Assembly: GCF_963678635.1 (NCBI RefSeq)
Contig: NC_087067.1
Coordinates: 34,437,509-34,501,508 of the forward strand
Direction of reading: 5' to 3'
Source: Symsagittifera roscoffensis
Taxonomy: Eukaryota; Xenacoelomorpha; Acoela; Convolutidae
Length of the DNA stretch: 64,000 nt
Part shown: positions 41,249 to 53,664 of the stretch, piece after piece
Position numbering within the stretch: position 1 is the first letter of the stretch
Layout of the letters: each line of letters opens with the position of its first letter
Translations under genes and position numbers: made by a program
The notes under the pieces: generated by a model
Databases searched by the model: none
What the model saw: only the letters and a program-made list of their open reading frames with translations
Told to the model about the DNA's origin: nothing

Positions 41249-41625
41249 TGAGTTGGGATGGATCTCTAACTCATAGAGTAATTTCAGATAGGGTACACCG
41301 TCTGCTCGTCACGCTATCTTATTTTCGGCCGGATAGATTCGTGCAACTTCTTAGTCTAATACCGATCGTAACCTTACTCTTATATCTCTTAGTCTCAATA
41401 GATCTAGAGTATACTGGTTTGTTACGAGTCGGTCTCTTGGAAAAAGCAACTAAGTTGTAAGTTAAATTCAGAATGCTCTGGTGCTGAAATTACAAGTAAT
41501 TTCAGCACTTATAAATAAATGGGTTGTTAGTTAGATTGAGTATGATTGGTTAGTCTTTATTATTTTATAGGGATAAAATATCTAATTTATAACCAATAAT
41601 ACTATATAGTTTGGATCAGGTTCCA
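41249..41625 (-). repeat. element 3 3' LTR, copy in duplication unit 1
   Basis: This is the reverse complement of the family LTR, starting TGAGTTGGGATGG and ending GGTTCCA. The palindrome GTGCTGAAATTAC/GTAATTTCAGCAC is present. It is nearly identical to 47130-47505, with the same host flank, as expected from duplication rather than a separate insertion. Confidence 0.92.
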
Positions 41626-41816
41626 CCCATCCGGGGTTTACAGAGTTTTTGTTCTTTGACTTCTTTCTGTAATGGAGGATGGATGGTTGATTGTTCGTAT
41701 TTCGCGAGCATCATTTCTATTACGTTCTTGAAGGAGAAAGCTCCAGGAAGCTGGAATTGTAGATTTCACTTTGTCATTCAACGACGACTGAGACCGTCAA
41801 CAAAATCAATTTGATT

Positions 41817-42059
41817 TCAAAATGGTTTGTTATGATCGTCTGTTCTTGATTGGTGTGGAGAACTGTATTTCGATCTAAATTGGGAATGGCGTGAAGCTCG
41901 AGTTTGGAGGGAATGCCCTGTAACTCGGATCTGTACGTATACCTGAACATCGAGGTGGTCATTGGTCTTTTTCAATGAAGTCCTTTGCTTCGTAGTCAAG
42001 TCGTACTTCAAATCCTTTGAGTTGTGATTGTGAGCGGCATATCGGTTGTAATCAGCCAT
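41817..42059 (-). CDS. ORF7, intact copy in unit 1
   Basis: An 80-codon frame starts MADYNRYAAHNHNSKDLKYDL and contains HLDVQVYVQIRV. Start codon and frame agree with element 2. It differs from the unit 2 copy, which has a premature TGA. The protein is hydrophilic and its function is unknown. Confidence 0.5.
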   Translation of the reverse strand: MADYNRYAAHNHNSKDLKYDLTTKQRTSLKKTNDHLDVQVYVQIRVTGHSLQTRASRHSQFRSKYSSPHQSRTDDHNKPF

Positions 42060-43253
42060 TCTGTGAGTTATGCGTGATGAGGTCGTCCTAGCTGCCTGTT
42101 GCTTTGCCTTCGTGATTGTGTATGATCTATATCACTGCAATATATAATTTACATTAATAAGTGTTTTGTTAGTTCTTATTTTAAGTTATGATTTTTTATC
42201 AGTTTTTATCGCAGAAGCTTTTATTTTTAGTTCAGTTATTTTAAAAGAGTTTCTCACACTTGAGTAACTCTTATCAAAAATAAAGAGTGTGTCACAAAAG
42301 GTGGGTTCTAACACGGTGGGTTAGGCCGGCTCTTAAGCATGCTCAGGACGTCGTCCTCTTCTGGTGGGTTAGGCCAGGAGTGAGGGTAAGATTTCATGCT
42401 GGTTTTTTTATGGGGTCCTGTTTTGTGTTAACCTTTTGTATCGTGTTTGTTTCTGGTTTTTTCCTTTTGTTGTTTTAGTTGTGTCCTTTTCTCAAAAATC
42501 GAATTGTTTGGTTTGGGTTTGTCTTTCGACTTTTTGGTGTTTTATGCTTTCTTTTTTAGACTTATCAATAGTCTTCAAAAGAATAAATTATCGGTTCTTT
42601 AAGCTGGTTTAGTCCAGTTTGGGTACCGTGGGGTTTCTTTTCTTAGTCATGCTTTTAGTTTGAGGTTTATGGTTTTTAGTAGGCTGCGTTGGTTAGTTGG
42701 GATTAATATATAATTCCTTTCCAACCGGGTTAAAAAAAAGTTTGAAACTTGTTATTATTAGTTTGAGTCGTTATTAGTGAAAGTTAAAATTTGAAAGCTT
42801 TATTTTAAACATTTCGTCGTGTGCGAGCTGTGCGAGTGTGGAAAGAAATTGTGTGCGATTGATTCTTGAAATGGTTAGTACTGCTGACATTTGTAAAAAT
42901 TTAATGCTAAAAATTTTAAATTTACTGCTTTGTGGGGATTGAATTTATTAAATTTTTTTCATTGTAATTATGTAAAATATTGGCATTGGGTAAAAGAATT
43001 TATAGATGAATTTACTGCTAAGGAGAAGAATTTTTACTGCGTCATTTATTGCGGCTAGTTAAGAAAAGTTTATGATTTATAAAAGAGTTTGCAATTTGAA
43101 AAGTTTATAATTTATAAAAGAGTTTGCATTTTTTTATTTCTGTTTTCTGTTTGTAGATGATGGTGATCTAAAGACTAATGAAGAAACAATTTAATAAGAA
43201 ACGTTTAATTTATTTTGAATTTATTAGTGTTAAATTATTTAATTCATACTTCC
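42060..43253 (-). other. element 3 3' untranslated region, unit 1
   Basis: It holds the conserved GGCCTAAC-type repeat pair (about 42305-42375) and the acceptor side of the intron-like segment near 43170. The GTAAGT donor is changed to GGAAGT. There is no conserved ORF. Confidence 0.5.
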
Positions 43254-45035
43254 CTAATTATCGGGGAAGAAGCCATGAGGGAAGATATTGTGAATTGATT
43301 CTGATGTGTTTAGTAATTTTGCTAATATGTGAAAGATGTTTTTAGTTTCGAGCAGTGGCCAAAGCCATTCAAGTGCTTTGATGGTGTTTAGTTCTTCAGT
43401 GCCAATGGAAAACTCGTGATTGGTAAGCTGGATGAGGTTAAAAAGCTTGTGATTATATTTAGTATTGTGAATGAATTCTAATATTAGGATTTCTATAGGT
43501 TGAATACATTCATGCGGGACAATGAGGGGTCGGGATTCTTCTACATTAAAGGTCTTGGTGAGTGGACAAAATATATACATTTGGGTGATTGAGTCGTAAT
43601 TTTTGAGGACTCCTTGGAAGTTAGTGTTTTTAATACAGTAGATGAAATTTAAGAAAAATGGTGAAGTGTACTTTGAATTAATAAACCGAAAACGATGGTG
43701 GGTTGTCGTGATTGCGTGTGTAAATTAAAATGATTTTGAATGAATCTATATTACGTGTAAGTATGCGTTTGTTTAGTTCTTAACATGATGTCGTGTGAAC
43801 AGTGCAGATTTTGTTCTTTTGGAGTGAGGAAGTGAAAGGTTAGTGAAAAAGTTTCAAATTTATCGTAAAATGATTCATAAGCTTGGATGTCGGTTAGTGC
43901 TTTGGAAATGATGTGGTCGTGTTTTTTATCTAGTGAGCTTAGTGTAAAATTGTAGGGTGTTTGGATGAAAATATTATCGGTTAATTGTGGGTTAGCGAAC
44001 TTATCTTCATCGAGAAAACGATCTTGGTTAGGTCTGATGATGTTGTGATCATAGTATTCAATGGTGTAATCATTAGCTCGGTGTGCAATGAAAATTTTTA
44101 AAAGCTTCTTATACCCTACATGCGTAAATTGACTAGGTGTTGGTGCTGTAGTTAGTCTAAAAAGGTCAAGTTTTTTTTCTTTCTACTTCGTGAGGTGTGT
44201 TATTTAGTGGTCTACAAAGCGGTTTTGAGAAATAATAAAATAATGTCCAATGAAGTGTGGGTTTAGTACGTGCTCATCGACATAGTGGGGTTGTTCAGTG
44301 TGGGGTTGGAATGACTAATGGTATATTGGGAGAAGAGGTGTAGGGAATTTTGGAGAAACTCGGGAATATTAGTGTGGTCAGTGCGATTTACATAATCGCG
44401 AGCTGTTCCGGGTTTTGGGGGAAACGGGTGGTTAGGAAATTTTCTTTGGAATGTTCTATATGCACGGTTAGTAGTGGATGATGAATGGTTTGATGTTGAG
44501 GATTGAACTAAAGAAGGGGTATAATCTGAAGAGGGTGTAGGAGTTGGTGTGTTTGAGAATGTTATATTTGATGATACTTGATGAATGGTTAGGGTGTGAG
44601 GGTGTTGTATTTGTTGCTGTAGTGATATTAGGTTATTTAGTTCTTGTGAGATTTGCGTGGTTTCTGGGGAATTATTGTTGGAATGTTCATTGGTAAGTGG
44701 GAGTATGTTGGGGTTGCTTGGGAAACATGAGAAATGGTAGAGGGGGAATCATTTGTGGATTGGGAGAGAATGGGTCGAAATGGGGGTTGGGAAAATGTTG
44801 ATGAGCTGGGTTCGGAGTTTGCAAATTTGTCTAGGGTTTTGATGTATGAGTTATTAAATTGGGAAACTGTGTTAGAAAATGGTGACGTCTGAGTTGGTGT
44901 CAGAATCCATGCCGGATGATGTGTTAACATGGGGTGATTCAGGTGGCAGGAAAACAAAAAGTTGGATAATGGGAATTGGATTTCGGAGGTTGGCTGGATG
45001 GGAAATTGACCGGTGAAGGGATCCAACTTGTCGGC
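43254..45035 (-). pseudogene. ORF6 of element 3, unit 1
   Basis: It begins after the env TGA at 45036-45038 and ends at 43254. The C-terminal 108 codons (43254-43580) are open and match element 1, ending PHGFFPDN. The N-terminal part (44637-45026) is open without an early ATG. Frameshifts in the middle separate them. The TGA-GCC-GAC-AA context after env matches element 1. Confidence 0.6.
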
Positions 45036-45531
45036 TCACCGTGGGATAAAAAAATGATTGTTCTGAGATTCAAAATTTGTTGTATGTGGTTGTTCGACTA
45101 TTTGTTCAGATGTATCGTCATTTTGAGGTTGTTGTGTTACGATGTGTTGAATTGGACTTTGTATATGATTTGTTCTTGAATTTGCGATGTTTACTAGTGC
45201 TAAGTTTCTGAAATTTTGTGCTACTAGTGATAGTGGATGGTTGCGATTTAAACTTGGTAGTTGTGGTGCTGTAGGTAGTGTGTTTGTGTTATTCTGTGAT
45301 TCGTCATATGTGTTTGGTGTAGTTGATATTTTTGTATTGTATTCTTTCATTTGTGCACCTAAAAGTATTTTGTTTATGAATGTTGGAAATATTCCAAAAA
45401 ATTCTGCAAAAAGTATGCGTGCTACGCTTGCTTGTTTTTTTTACTTAAGTGTGGGTTGCGCATGTGTGTTAATTTCCTTTTAATAAAGAGAAAATAAATC
45501 CAATAAAATTAAACATTGCGTATAATATAGT
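45036..45531 (-). pseudogene. env: env C-terminal fragment, unit 1
   Basis: The polar tail (45036-45350) is open and resembles the tails in elements 1 and 2. Upstream a degraded part of the membrane region follows until the duplication junction at 45531 truncates it. Unit 2 lacks most of this segment because of a later deletion. Confidence 0.6.
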
Positions 45532-46172
45532 ATAAAATTACACAAAAGAAGATGTCGGTTGAAAAACCGTACCCGCGCCGTGAACCAGTTTATGAACTGG
45601 AGTAGAAAACTAGCAACTTCATACTCATTGTTTCCCCATTTTTAACATGATTTTCACTGTAATTTATTCTGAAATGTTTGTGATTTTCCCCAAATTTTGA
45701 CTGAATTTTTAACGAAATTTTTCATGACAAGTCAGGAATTTTCAGGAATGAGATATCTGTAATTCATAGATCTTCGGGGCTTTTGCTCTGAAATTCTATC
45801 TCTGATCCTTGGATGGCTTATGTCTGATTCAGACCTGGAAAATTACCGCTAATTCAGCAATGATTTAGTCCTGATCATGCATAAGGTGACCCTGATCTTA
45901 GACTGAACCATAGATGGTAATCGCTGCGATATCTCTAAAAACGCGATAATTTTTCTGTCAACTGAACCCGGGATAGAAACACGGCTTTTTACCTGCCTCG
46001 TCAAAAAACTTGGGTCTTCTAATGTCAAAATTGGGTCCTCTAATGTTCTGGCAGCGCTGCTCTAAAACTGAATTTGGTCTACTCAAAAAAAGGTCAACAA
46101 AACTAGAAAATATACCACTTTTCCCACCTGACAACCCCTCCCCCCTCGAGAAAATCCTAGATTAGCACCCTG
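45532..46172. mobile_element. truncated hAT-type element in unit 2
   Basis: This is the right part of the 39312-40289 element, cut at the duplication boundary. It ends ...CACCCTG at 46172 and is followed by AGCAGATA at 46173-46180. The left end and left target-site duplication are absent. Confidence 0.85.
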
Positions 46173-46393
46173 AGCAGATATTATACGTGTTTACGTTTCT
46201 AGAGCTATTTGTTTAACTGCTTATCTCACAATCTTCTTAACTTGCGTACTTCGTTTGTTTCTTCTAACCGCAATATTCAATTTAAAATCAAGTCTTTCGC
46301 ATCAAATCTTGGCAACCTTGCTCATCCACAAAATCAAGCATGATTTCCTGTATAACTTCGGTATTTAAATTGTTATACGATAAACTACCATCA

Positions 46394-46570
46394 ATGTCGC
46401 GACGAAAACCACCCACCAACGAGACGCTCCGAGGCATCCCTCCCGGTTCTGGTCCCTTCAAAGTGGGAATGGTAGATGTCATAACAGAGCAGCACTGTGG
46501 CGTAAATTGGCGAGTATTCTACCCAATTTCTGTCCAAGACGATGACCCACGCATATATACTCAGGGATAG
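46394..46570 (+). pseudogene. duplicated PAF acetylhydrolase-like first exon
   Basis: This is the unit 2 copy of 40511-40687, with a handful of amino-acid changes (for example N-to-W before RVFYP and S-to-R near the end). It stops at the same codon. Both copies lie upstream of an element LTR. Confidence 0.45.
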
Positions 46571-47129
46571 GCTATTTGAAAACAAGCTCATTCCTTGTTC
46601 TCTTGCCTACTCAGCAACTTAAACTTTTGTAGTATCTTGTTAACTTCTCCCCCCTAATGCTGACTAGCCTTTGAAAGTGTTCTTCATAGGGTAAAAAATC
46701 CTTTACCAGGCACCGTAAGTTCCGTTTGGTCAATTTTTTTTTGCTTTTTTACACTTGAAAAAAAAAACAGGTGTAGTGCGATCGGGTTCTAGACTTGTTC
46801 CCTTCAACCACGTTGTTCAAGGTTCTCATCTCATGCAGGCCTCTGGTGTAGTAAAGTGCATCACACGTATTTCGAGCATTTGCAATTTTCGTTCCAATCG
46901 AAATTTGTTTTTTATCTTGCTCGTAAATTTATCAACTCAATTTTTTTTCATTTAGAGTTGTTCGTCGTTATAGGTTTCGTCGTATGTTATATCGGCCTAG
47001 TAGCCTCGTGTTGCGTCGTTTGTTGGGCAGAAATAATCATTTCATGTTGAGGCGGACTTATATTTTTTGTTTTTAAATCCTTTGCTCCGTTTTACGCAAA
47101 CCATTTTTTTTCTTCAAAGAGATCGCATG
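46571..47129. other. host DNA before the element 3 LTR, unit 2
   Basis: This is the counterpart of 40688-41248 and nearly identical to it. No gene is supported. Confidence 0.4.
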
Positions 47130-47505
47130 TGAGTTGGGATAAATCTCTAACTCATATAGTAATTTCAGATAGGGTACACCGTCTGCTCATCACGCTATCT
47201 TATTTTCGTCCGGATAGAAACGTGCAACTTCTTAGTCTAATACCGATCGTAACCTTACTCTTATATCTCTTAGTCTCAATAGATCTAGAGTATACTGGTT
47301 TGTTACGAGTCGGTCTCTTGGAAAAAGCAACTGAGTTGTAAGTTAAATTCAGAATGCTCTGGTGCTAAAAATACAAGTAATTTCAGCACTTACAAATAAA
47401 TGGGTTGTTAGTTAGATTGAGTATTATTGGTTGGTCTTTATTTTTTATAGGGATAAATTATCTAATTTATAACCAATAGTACTATATAGTTTGGATCAGG
47501 TTCCA
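47130..47505 (-). repeat. element 3 3' LTR, unit 2
   Basis: It matches 41249-41625 closely, with the same flanking CGCATG. One arm of the palindrome is damaged (GTGCTAAAAATAC). Confidence 0.92.
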
Positions 47506-47803
47506 CCCATCCGGGGTTTACAGAATTTTTGTTCTTTGACTTCTTTCTCTAATGGAGGATGGATGGTTGATTGTTTGTATTTCGCGAGTATCATTTCTAT
47601 TCCATTCTTGGAGGAGAAAGCTCCAGGAAGCTGGAATTGTAGATTTCTCTTTGTCATTCAACGATGACTGAGACCGTAAACGAAATCAATTTGATTTCAA
47701 AATGGTTTGTTATGATCGTCTGTTCTTGATTGAAGTGGAGAACTGTATTTTGATCTAAATTGGGAAGGCGTGAAGCTCGAGTTTGGAGGGAATGACCTGT
47801 AAC

Positions 47804-47938
47804 TCAGATCTGAACGTATACCTGAACATCGAGGTGGTCATTGGTCTGTTTCAATGAAGTCCTTTGCTTCGTAGTCAAGTCGTGCTTCAAATCCTTTGAG
47901 TTGTGGTTGTGAGCGGCATATCGGTTGTAATCAGCCAT
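47804..47938 (-). pseudogene. ORF7, truncated copy in unit 2
   Basis: It has the same start and first 44 codons as unit 1, then CGA has become TGA at 47804-47806. It shows that ORF7 is decaying in this copy. Confidence 0.45.
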
Positions 47939-49127
47939 TCTATGGGTTATGTGTGATGAGGTTGTCCTAGCTGCCTGTTGCTTTGTCTTCGTGATTGTGT
48001 ATGATCTATATCACTGCAATATATAATTTACATAAATAAGTGTTTAAGTAGTTCTTCTTTTAAATTATGATTTTTTATTAGTTTTTATCGCAGAAGCTTT
48101 TATTTTTAGTTGAGGTATTTTAAAAGAGTTTTTCACACTTGAGTACCTCTTATCAAAAATAAGGAGGGTGTCACAAAGCGTGGGTTCTAACACGGTGGGT
48201 TAGGCCGGCAATTAAGCATTCTCAGGACGTGGTCCTCTTCTGGTGGGTTAGGCCAGGAGTGAGGGTAAGATTTCATGCTGGTTTTTTTATGGGGTCCTGT
48301 TTTGTGTTAACCTTTTGTATCGTGTTTGTTTGTGGTTTTTTCCATTTGTTGTTTTAGTTGTTTCCTTTTCTCAAAAATCAAATTGTTTGGTTTGGGTTTG
48401 TCTTTCGACTTTTTGGTGTTTTATGCTTTCTTTTTAAGACTTATCAATAGTCTTCAAAAGAACAAAGTATCGGTTCTTTAAGCTGGTTTAGTCCAGTTTG
48501 GGTACCGTGGGGTTTCTTTTCTTAGTAATGCTGTTAGTTTGTGCTTTATGGTTTTTAGTAGGCTGCGTTGGTTAGTTAGAATTAATATATAATTCGTTTC
48601 CAACCGGGTTAGGAGAAAGTTTGAAACTTGTTATTATTAGTTTCAGTTGTTATTAGTGAAAGTTAAAATTTGAAATAATTATTTTAAACATTTCGTCGTG
48701 TGCGAGCTGTGCGAGTGTGGATAGAATTTGTGTGCGATTGATTCTTGAAAAGATTAGTGCTGCTGACATTTGTAAAAATTTAATGCTAAAAATTTTAAAT
48801 TTACTGCTTTGTGGGGATTGAATTGATAAAATTTTTTCATTGTATTTAGGTTTGCTACATTGGGTAAAAGAATTTATAGATGAATTTACTGCTAAGGAGA
48901 AGAATTTTTACTGCGTCATTTATTGCGGCTAGTTAAGAAAAGTGTATGATTTATAAAAGAGTTTGCAATTTGAAAAGTTTATAATGTATAAAAGAGTTTG
49001 CATTTTTTTAATTCTGTTTTCTGTTTGTAGATGATGGTGATCTAAAGACTAATGAAGAAACAATTTAATAAGAAATGTTTAGTTTATTTTGAATTTATTA
49101 TTGTTAAATTATTTAATTCATACTTCC
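47939..49127 (-). other. element 3 3' untranslated region, unit 2
   Basis: This is the counterpart of 42060-43253, with the repeat pair at about 48190-48260 and the acceptor of the intron-like segment near 49050. No conserved ORF is seen. Confidence 0.5.
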
Positions 49128-50914
49128 CTAAATATCGGGGAAGAAGCCATGAGGGAAGATATTGTGTATTGATTCTGATGTGGTTAGTAATTTTGCTATG
49201 ATGTGAAAGATGGTTTTAGTTTCGAGCAGTGGCCAAAGCAATTCAAGTGCTTTCCTGGTTTTTAGTTCTTCAGTGCCAATGAAAAACTCATGAGGTGTGT
49301 TCTCAATTATGTTAAAAAGCTTGTGATTATACTTAGTGTTGTGGATAAATTCTAAAATTGAAACTTCGAGATGTTGTCGGGATATATTCATGCGGGACAA
49401 TGAGGGGTCGGGAATCTTCTACATTGAAAGTCTTGGTTAGTGGACAAAATATATACATTTGGGTGATTGAGTCGTAATTTTTGAGGACTCCTTGGAAGTT
49501 AGTGTTTTTTATACAGTAGGTGAAATTTAAGAAAAATGGTGAAGTGTACTTTGAATTAATAAACTGAAAACGATGGTGGGGTTGTGGTGATTGCGTGTGT
49601 AAACTAAAATGATTTTGAATGAATCTATAATATGTGTAAGTATGCGTTTGTTTAGTTCTTAACATGATGTCGTCTGAACAGTGCAGATTTCGTTCTTTTG
49701 GAGTGAGGAAGTGAAAGGTTAGTGAAAAAGTTTCAAATTTATCGTAAAATTATTCATAAGCTTGGATGTCGATTAGTGCTTTGGAAATGATGTGGTCCTG
49801 TTTTTTATCTAGTGAGCTTAGTGTAAAATTGTAGGGTGTTTGGATGAAAAATTTTTCGGTTAATTGTGGGTTAGCGAACTTATCTTTGTCGAGAAAATGA
49901 TTTTGGTTAGGTCTGATGATGTTGTGATCATAGTATTCAATGGAGTAATCATTAGCTCGGGGTGCAGTGAAAATTTTTAATAGCTTTTTATACCCTACAT
50001 GCGTAAATTGTCTAGGTGTTGGTGCTGTAGTTAGTCTAAAAAGGTCAATTTTACTTTTTTCTACTTCGTGAGGTGTGTTATTTAGTGGTATACAGAGCGG
50101 ATTTGAGAAATAACAAAATGATGTCCAATGAAGTGTGGGGATTAGTACGTGCTCATCGACATAGTGGGGTTGTTCAGTGTGGGGGTTGGAATGACTAATG
50201 GTATATTGGGAGAAGAGGGGCAGGGAATTTTGGAGAAACTCGGGAATATTAATGTGGTCAGGGTGATTTACATAATCGCGAGCTGTTCCGGGTTTTGAGG
50301 GAAACGGGTGGTTAGGAAATTTTCTTTTGAATGTTCTATATGCACGGTTAGTAGTGGATGATGAATGGTTTGATGTTGAGGATTGAACTAAAGAAGGGGT
50401 ATAATCTGAAGAGGGTGTAGGAGTTGGTGTGTTCGAGAATGTTATATTTGATGATAATTTGTGAATGGTTAGGGTGTGAGGGTGTTGTATTTGTTGCTGT
50501 AGTGATATTAGGTTATTTAGTTCTTGTGAGATTTGCGTGGTTTCTGGGGAATTGTTGTTGGGACGTTCATTGGTAAAGGGGAGTATGTCGGTGTTGCTTG
50601 GGAAACTTGAGAAATGGTAGAGGGGGAATCATTTGTGGATTGGGAGTGAATGGGTCGAAAGGGGGTTGGTAAAATGTTGATGGGCTGGGTTCGGAGTTTG
50701 CAAATTCGTCTAGGGTTTCGATGTATGAGTTATTAAAACAGGAAATTGTGTTAAGAAACGGTGATATCTGAGTTGGTGTCAGAATCCATGCCGGATGATG
50801 TGTTAAAATGGGGTGATTCAGGTGGCAGGAAAACAAAAAGTTGGATAATGGGAATTGGGTTTCGGAGGTCGGCTGGATGGGAAATTGACCGGTGAAGGGA
50901 TCCAACTTGTCGGC
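49128..50914 (-). pseudogene. ORF6 of element 3, unit 2 (best-preserved middle)
   Basis: Open blocks at 50567-50905, about 49760-50250, 49333-49665 and 49128-49400 cover the whole protein. The middle block reads through the two sites where element 1 is broken, which shows that the low-complexity and globular parts belong to one gene of about 600 codons. A stop near 49745 and a frameshift near 49390 remain. Confidence 0.6.
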
Positions 50915-51450
50915 TCACCGTGGGCTAAAAAAATGATTGTTCTGAGATTCAAAACTTGTTGTATGTGGTTGTTCGATTATTTGTTCAGATGTATCGTCAT
51001 TTTGAGGTTGTTGTGTTACGATGTGTTGAATTGGACTTTGTATATGATTTGTTCTTGAATTTGCGATGTTAACTAGTGCTAAGTTTCTGAAGTTTCGTGG
51101 TACTAGTGTGGTGGATGGTTGCGATTTAAACTTGATAGTTGTGGTGCTATAGATAATGTATTTCTTTGAATGAAAGATTTGTGGTCCAATCTACTTTTAT
51201 TTCCATTGGAAGCTTTTGAACAATGTACTTTCTTTGCGGAAAATGTTTTTATTTATTGTTTCTATAGCTTGCGGTTCCATTTCACTTTGTGTGACTTGAT
51301 TTATAGCATATTTGTGTTGTGTATTTTGTTCGTTTTCTTCACAATCGTAGTGTGTTACTAATAAATCCTGCGGTCTTGTGCGAGGAGAGGGGTTTTGATT
51401 TGGTTCGGAAAAAAATCAGAAAAAAAAAACTTTTCAAAAAAAACTTGGTT
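50915..51450 (-). pseudogene. env: env remnant of element 3 with internal deletion
   Basis: The tail (50915-51155) is joined directly to the N-terminal ectodomain (51155-51400). About 2 kb including the fusion-relevant ectodomain and membrane region is lost. The signal-peptide region is degraded by poly-A rich changes near 51415-51440. Confidence 0.6.
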
Positions 51451-51479
51451 CTCTAAAAATCAGAGAAAAGTTTGGTCTT

Positions 51480-52640
51480 ATTTGTATATCTAACGTATTC
51501 ATATATTATTTATGTTGTTATAAATGGGGGAGGTAAAGATTGAGCTGTGATATAAGGAGAGGGTCGAATGGAAATGGGCGTTGAACAATGTAATTTAGTC
51601 TTACTGTAAGTTCGAATTTTAGTGTGAGACTGCTTTGTTGTAATATTTGGATGTTATGTTCTTGTATGTCTTTGTGAATATTGTGTCGATATTGTAATCT
51701 GTTTGATGCCCAGTTGTGTAATCTATTATTTTCATGATGTTCACCAAATAATGGTGAGGGTGCTACGAATGTATTCCAATCTAATCGTAGATTTCTGAGA
51801 TGATTGTTCTTGATGTCGTGAATCAAGATTAGTAGGAAAATTTAGGGGAAACGTTGATGGTGATATTTGACTTAAAGAAGGTGTTGAAGGAAAGGAAAGT
51901 ATTTCGGATAATGTAGATAGTGTTGTATCGAACCAAACTTCAACTGGGTTGTTTACTAAATTGGGTTCACCGTGATGATATTTGTTAGTCACCCAATATG
52001 GAGGGCGTTCTGTGGTTGTTGGGTTATTAAAAGGATTTTTTCTAATTTGTTCTGATGCGGGGGTTGAACCTAAGTAATCGAATGGAATATTTGAAGTGCT
52101 TTGTTGTGATGCTGTTGGAGGTGTATCTGGTAGTGTGCTACTAGAAAGGTCTAAGGGACTTGATGTTGGTGATTGAGGTATATTAAATTGAACTCTGGAG
52201 TTTGAAAATTTCTATTTCGTCATGGATGTATAATTTGTCTATTTATTTCGAGTGTGTATGGGTTTTGAATTATGTGTCTTACTCTGTTAAGATCTTGTTG
52301 TAGATGTGGGTTTATGTTAAATGTTGGTTCGTATTGCGGTTCGCTTAAAGATGCTTGACGATTGACTGGTTCTAATGGTTCAGATAATTGTGCGTGTCTT
52401 TCTTCAAAAGTATATGGATTTTCTTGAAAAGAAATGCGAGTAGATGATTGGGGCTTTTGGGTACTTGTGGGTGTTGCTGGATTTTCTTGGGTTGTTGTTG
52501 GTGGGGAATGGTGTGGGGGTTGTGGAGTAGCAAGTTTGAAAAATTTCTTTGAGTGGAACTTTTTATGATGAAAATTTATGTTTGTTTCAATATTCTTAAA
52601 TGAAAAGAAACAAGAGAATAGTAGCTAATGATTGCCTTTT
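51480..52640 (-). pseudogene. ORF4 remnant of element 3
   Basis: Segments at 51518-51826 (LRLDWNTFVAPSPLFG) and 51741-51992 match the C-terminal part of ORF4. The Pro/Ser/Thr-rich part extends to about 52560. The hydrophobic N-terminal segment near 52600 carries deletions and a stop. Confidence 0.5.
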
Positions 52641-53664
52641 TTATACATTTTCATATTGTCAGAATGAGTGATGTTAAAATTTTAAAAATGTGAGAAAAAT
52701 TACAAAGAGTAAAAAAAACATCTGTTCTACTAAATAGATTGCAAAACATTTAAATAGTTATCAAATTATCGTACCTGAGGAGGTTACCAAGGATTGTGGA
52801 AAGGATATTCATACTTCAAAGAGTGAATAAAAATTTAAAAAAGGCTGCAAAAAGTCATGAAAAGGATGAATAGAGTTTCTATGAGATCAGTTAAAAGTTT
52901 TATAAAAAATTTAAGAAGGTTTGAAAGTTTTGCGAAAAAGTTTGAAAATATTTGATTAAATTTAGTGACTGTTGTTGAAAGAAGCATTTAAGAAATGTTT
53001 TTGTTTGTCAAATCTTTTTCAATTTTTGGGGCTAAATTCGAGTGCGTCGGATTATTTATTGGTTTTTCGACAAGTGGGTTGGATTTCGTCAAATATTGTT
53101 GAGGGGTTATTTTTTTGTGTTTGGGAGGTCTCCTTAGTAATGTTTTCATTTGTTGGATAAATGGGGGTATCTTTGGAATATCTGTACTTTAGGCCAAATG
53201 ATCATGAATCTTTTTTACTTTAGGCTAATTTACCATTTTTGACTAGAGGGTTTTTGAGGTCTGGATTGGGAAAATATTATTGATGTTCTTTAGACTAATT
53301 TATTAATTTTGCTTGGAGGGTTTTTGAGTTCTAAGTTGTAAAAATTTTGTTGATCTTTGTACTGCTTGACAGGGGAGGGTCGTAATACTGAGATTATATT
53401 TAATTTAGTTGTCATTTTGTAGCGGTTTGCTCATTTTTGACCTGGAGGTCTTGATGTTATAGTTATAGTTATGCTTAGAGGTGAATATGTGGCGGCTAAT
53501 AATGTCGTATCGCTATAAAAAAAGTGATTATTCTGGATGATTTCTATTGGCTGATTTTGAACTAGATCTATTCGACTGTTTTCAGCATGTTATTTTTAAA
53601 ATGTGTATTGTTCAAAATAATTAAAAGAAGATGATGGAAAATGAAAATGAAAGTTTTTTTCTAT
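52641..53664 (-). other. pol-ORF4 spacer of element 3
   Basis: About 1 kb is homologous to 27594-28464 of element 2 and absent from element 1. An internal tandem repeat of about 70-110 bp (53210-53360, sharing GAGGGTTTTTGAG) accounts for its greater length. No ORF is conserved. Confidence 0.45.

Larger units (their letters stand above)
39643..45531. repeat. 5.9-kb tandem segmental duplication, unit 1
   Basis: This unit reappears from 45532 onward with an offset of about 5.88-5.89 kb and few differences. It contains the right part of the hAT element, the PAF-acetylhydrolase-like exon, the element 3 LTR and its 3' genes into the env tail. At 45531 the element sequence stops abruptly and the hAT sequence begins again, which marks the junction. 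Confidence 0.92.
45532..51155. repeat. 5.9-kb tandem segmental duplication, unit 2
   Basis: This is homologous to 39643-45531. Alignment is lost at about 51155, where unit 2 carries an env deletion that unit 1 does not have. That dates the deletion after the duplication. From there unit 2 continues into the rest of element 3, so unit 2 is the original locus or its full-length product. Confidence 0.9.
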
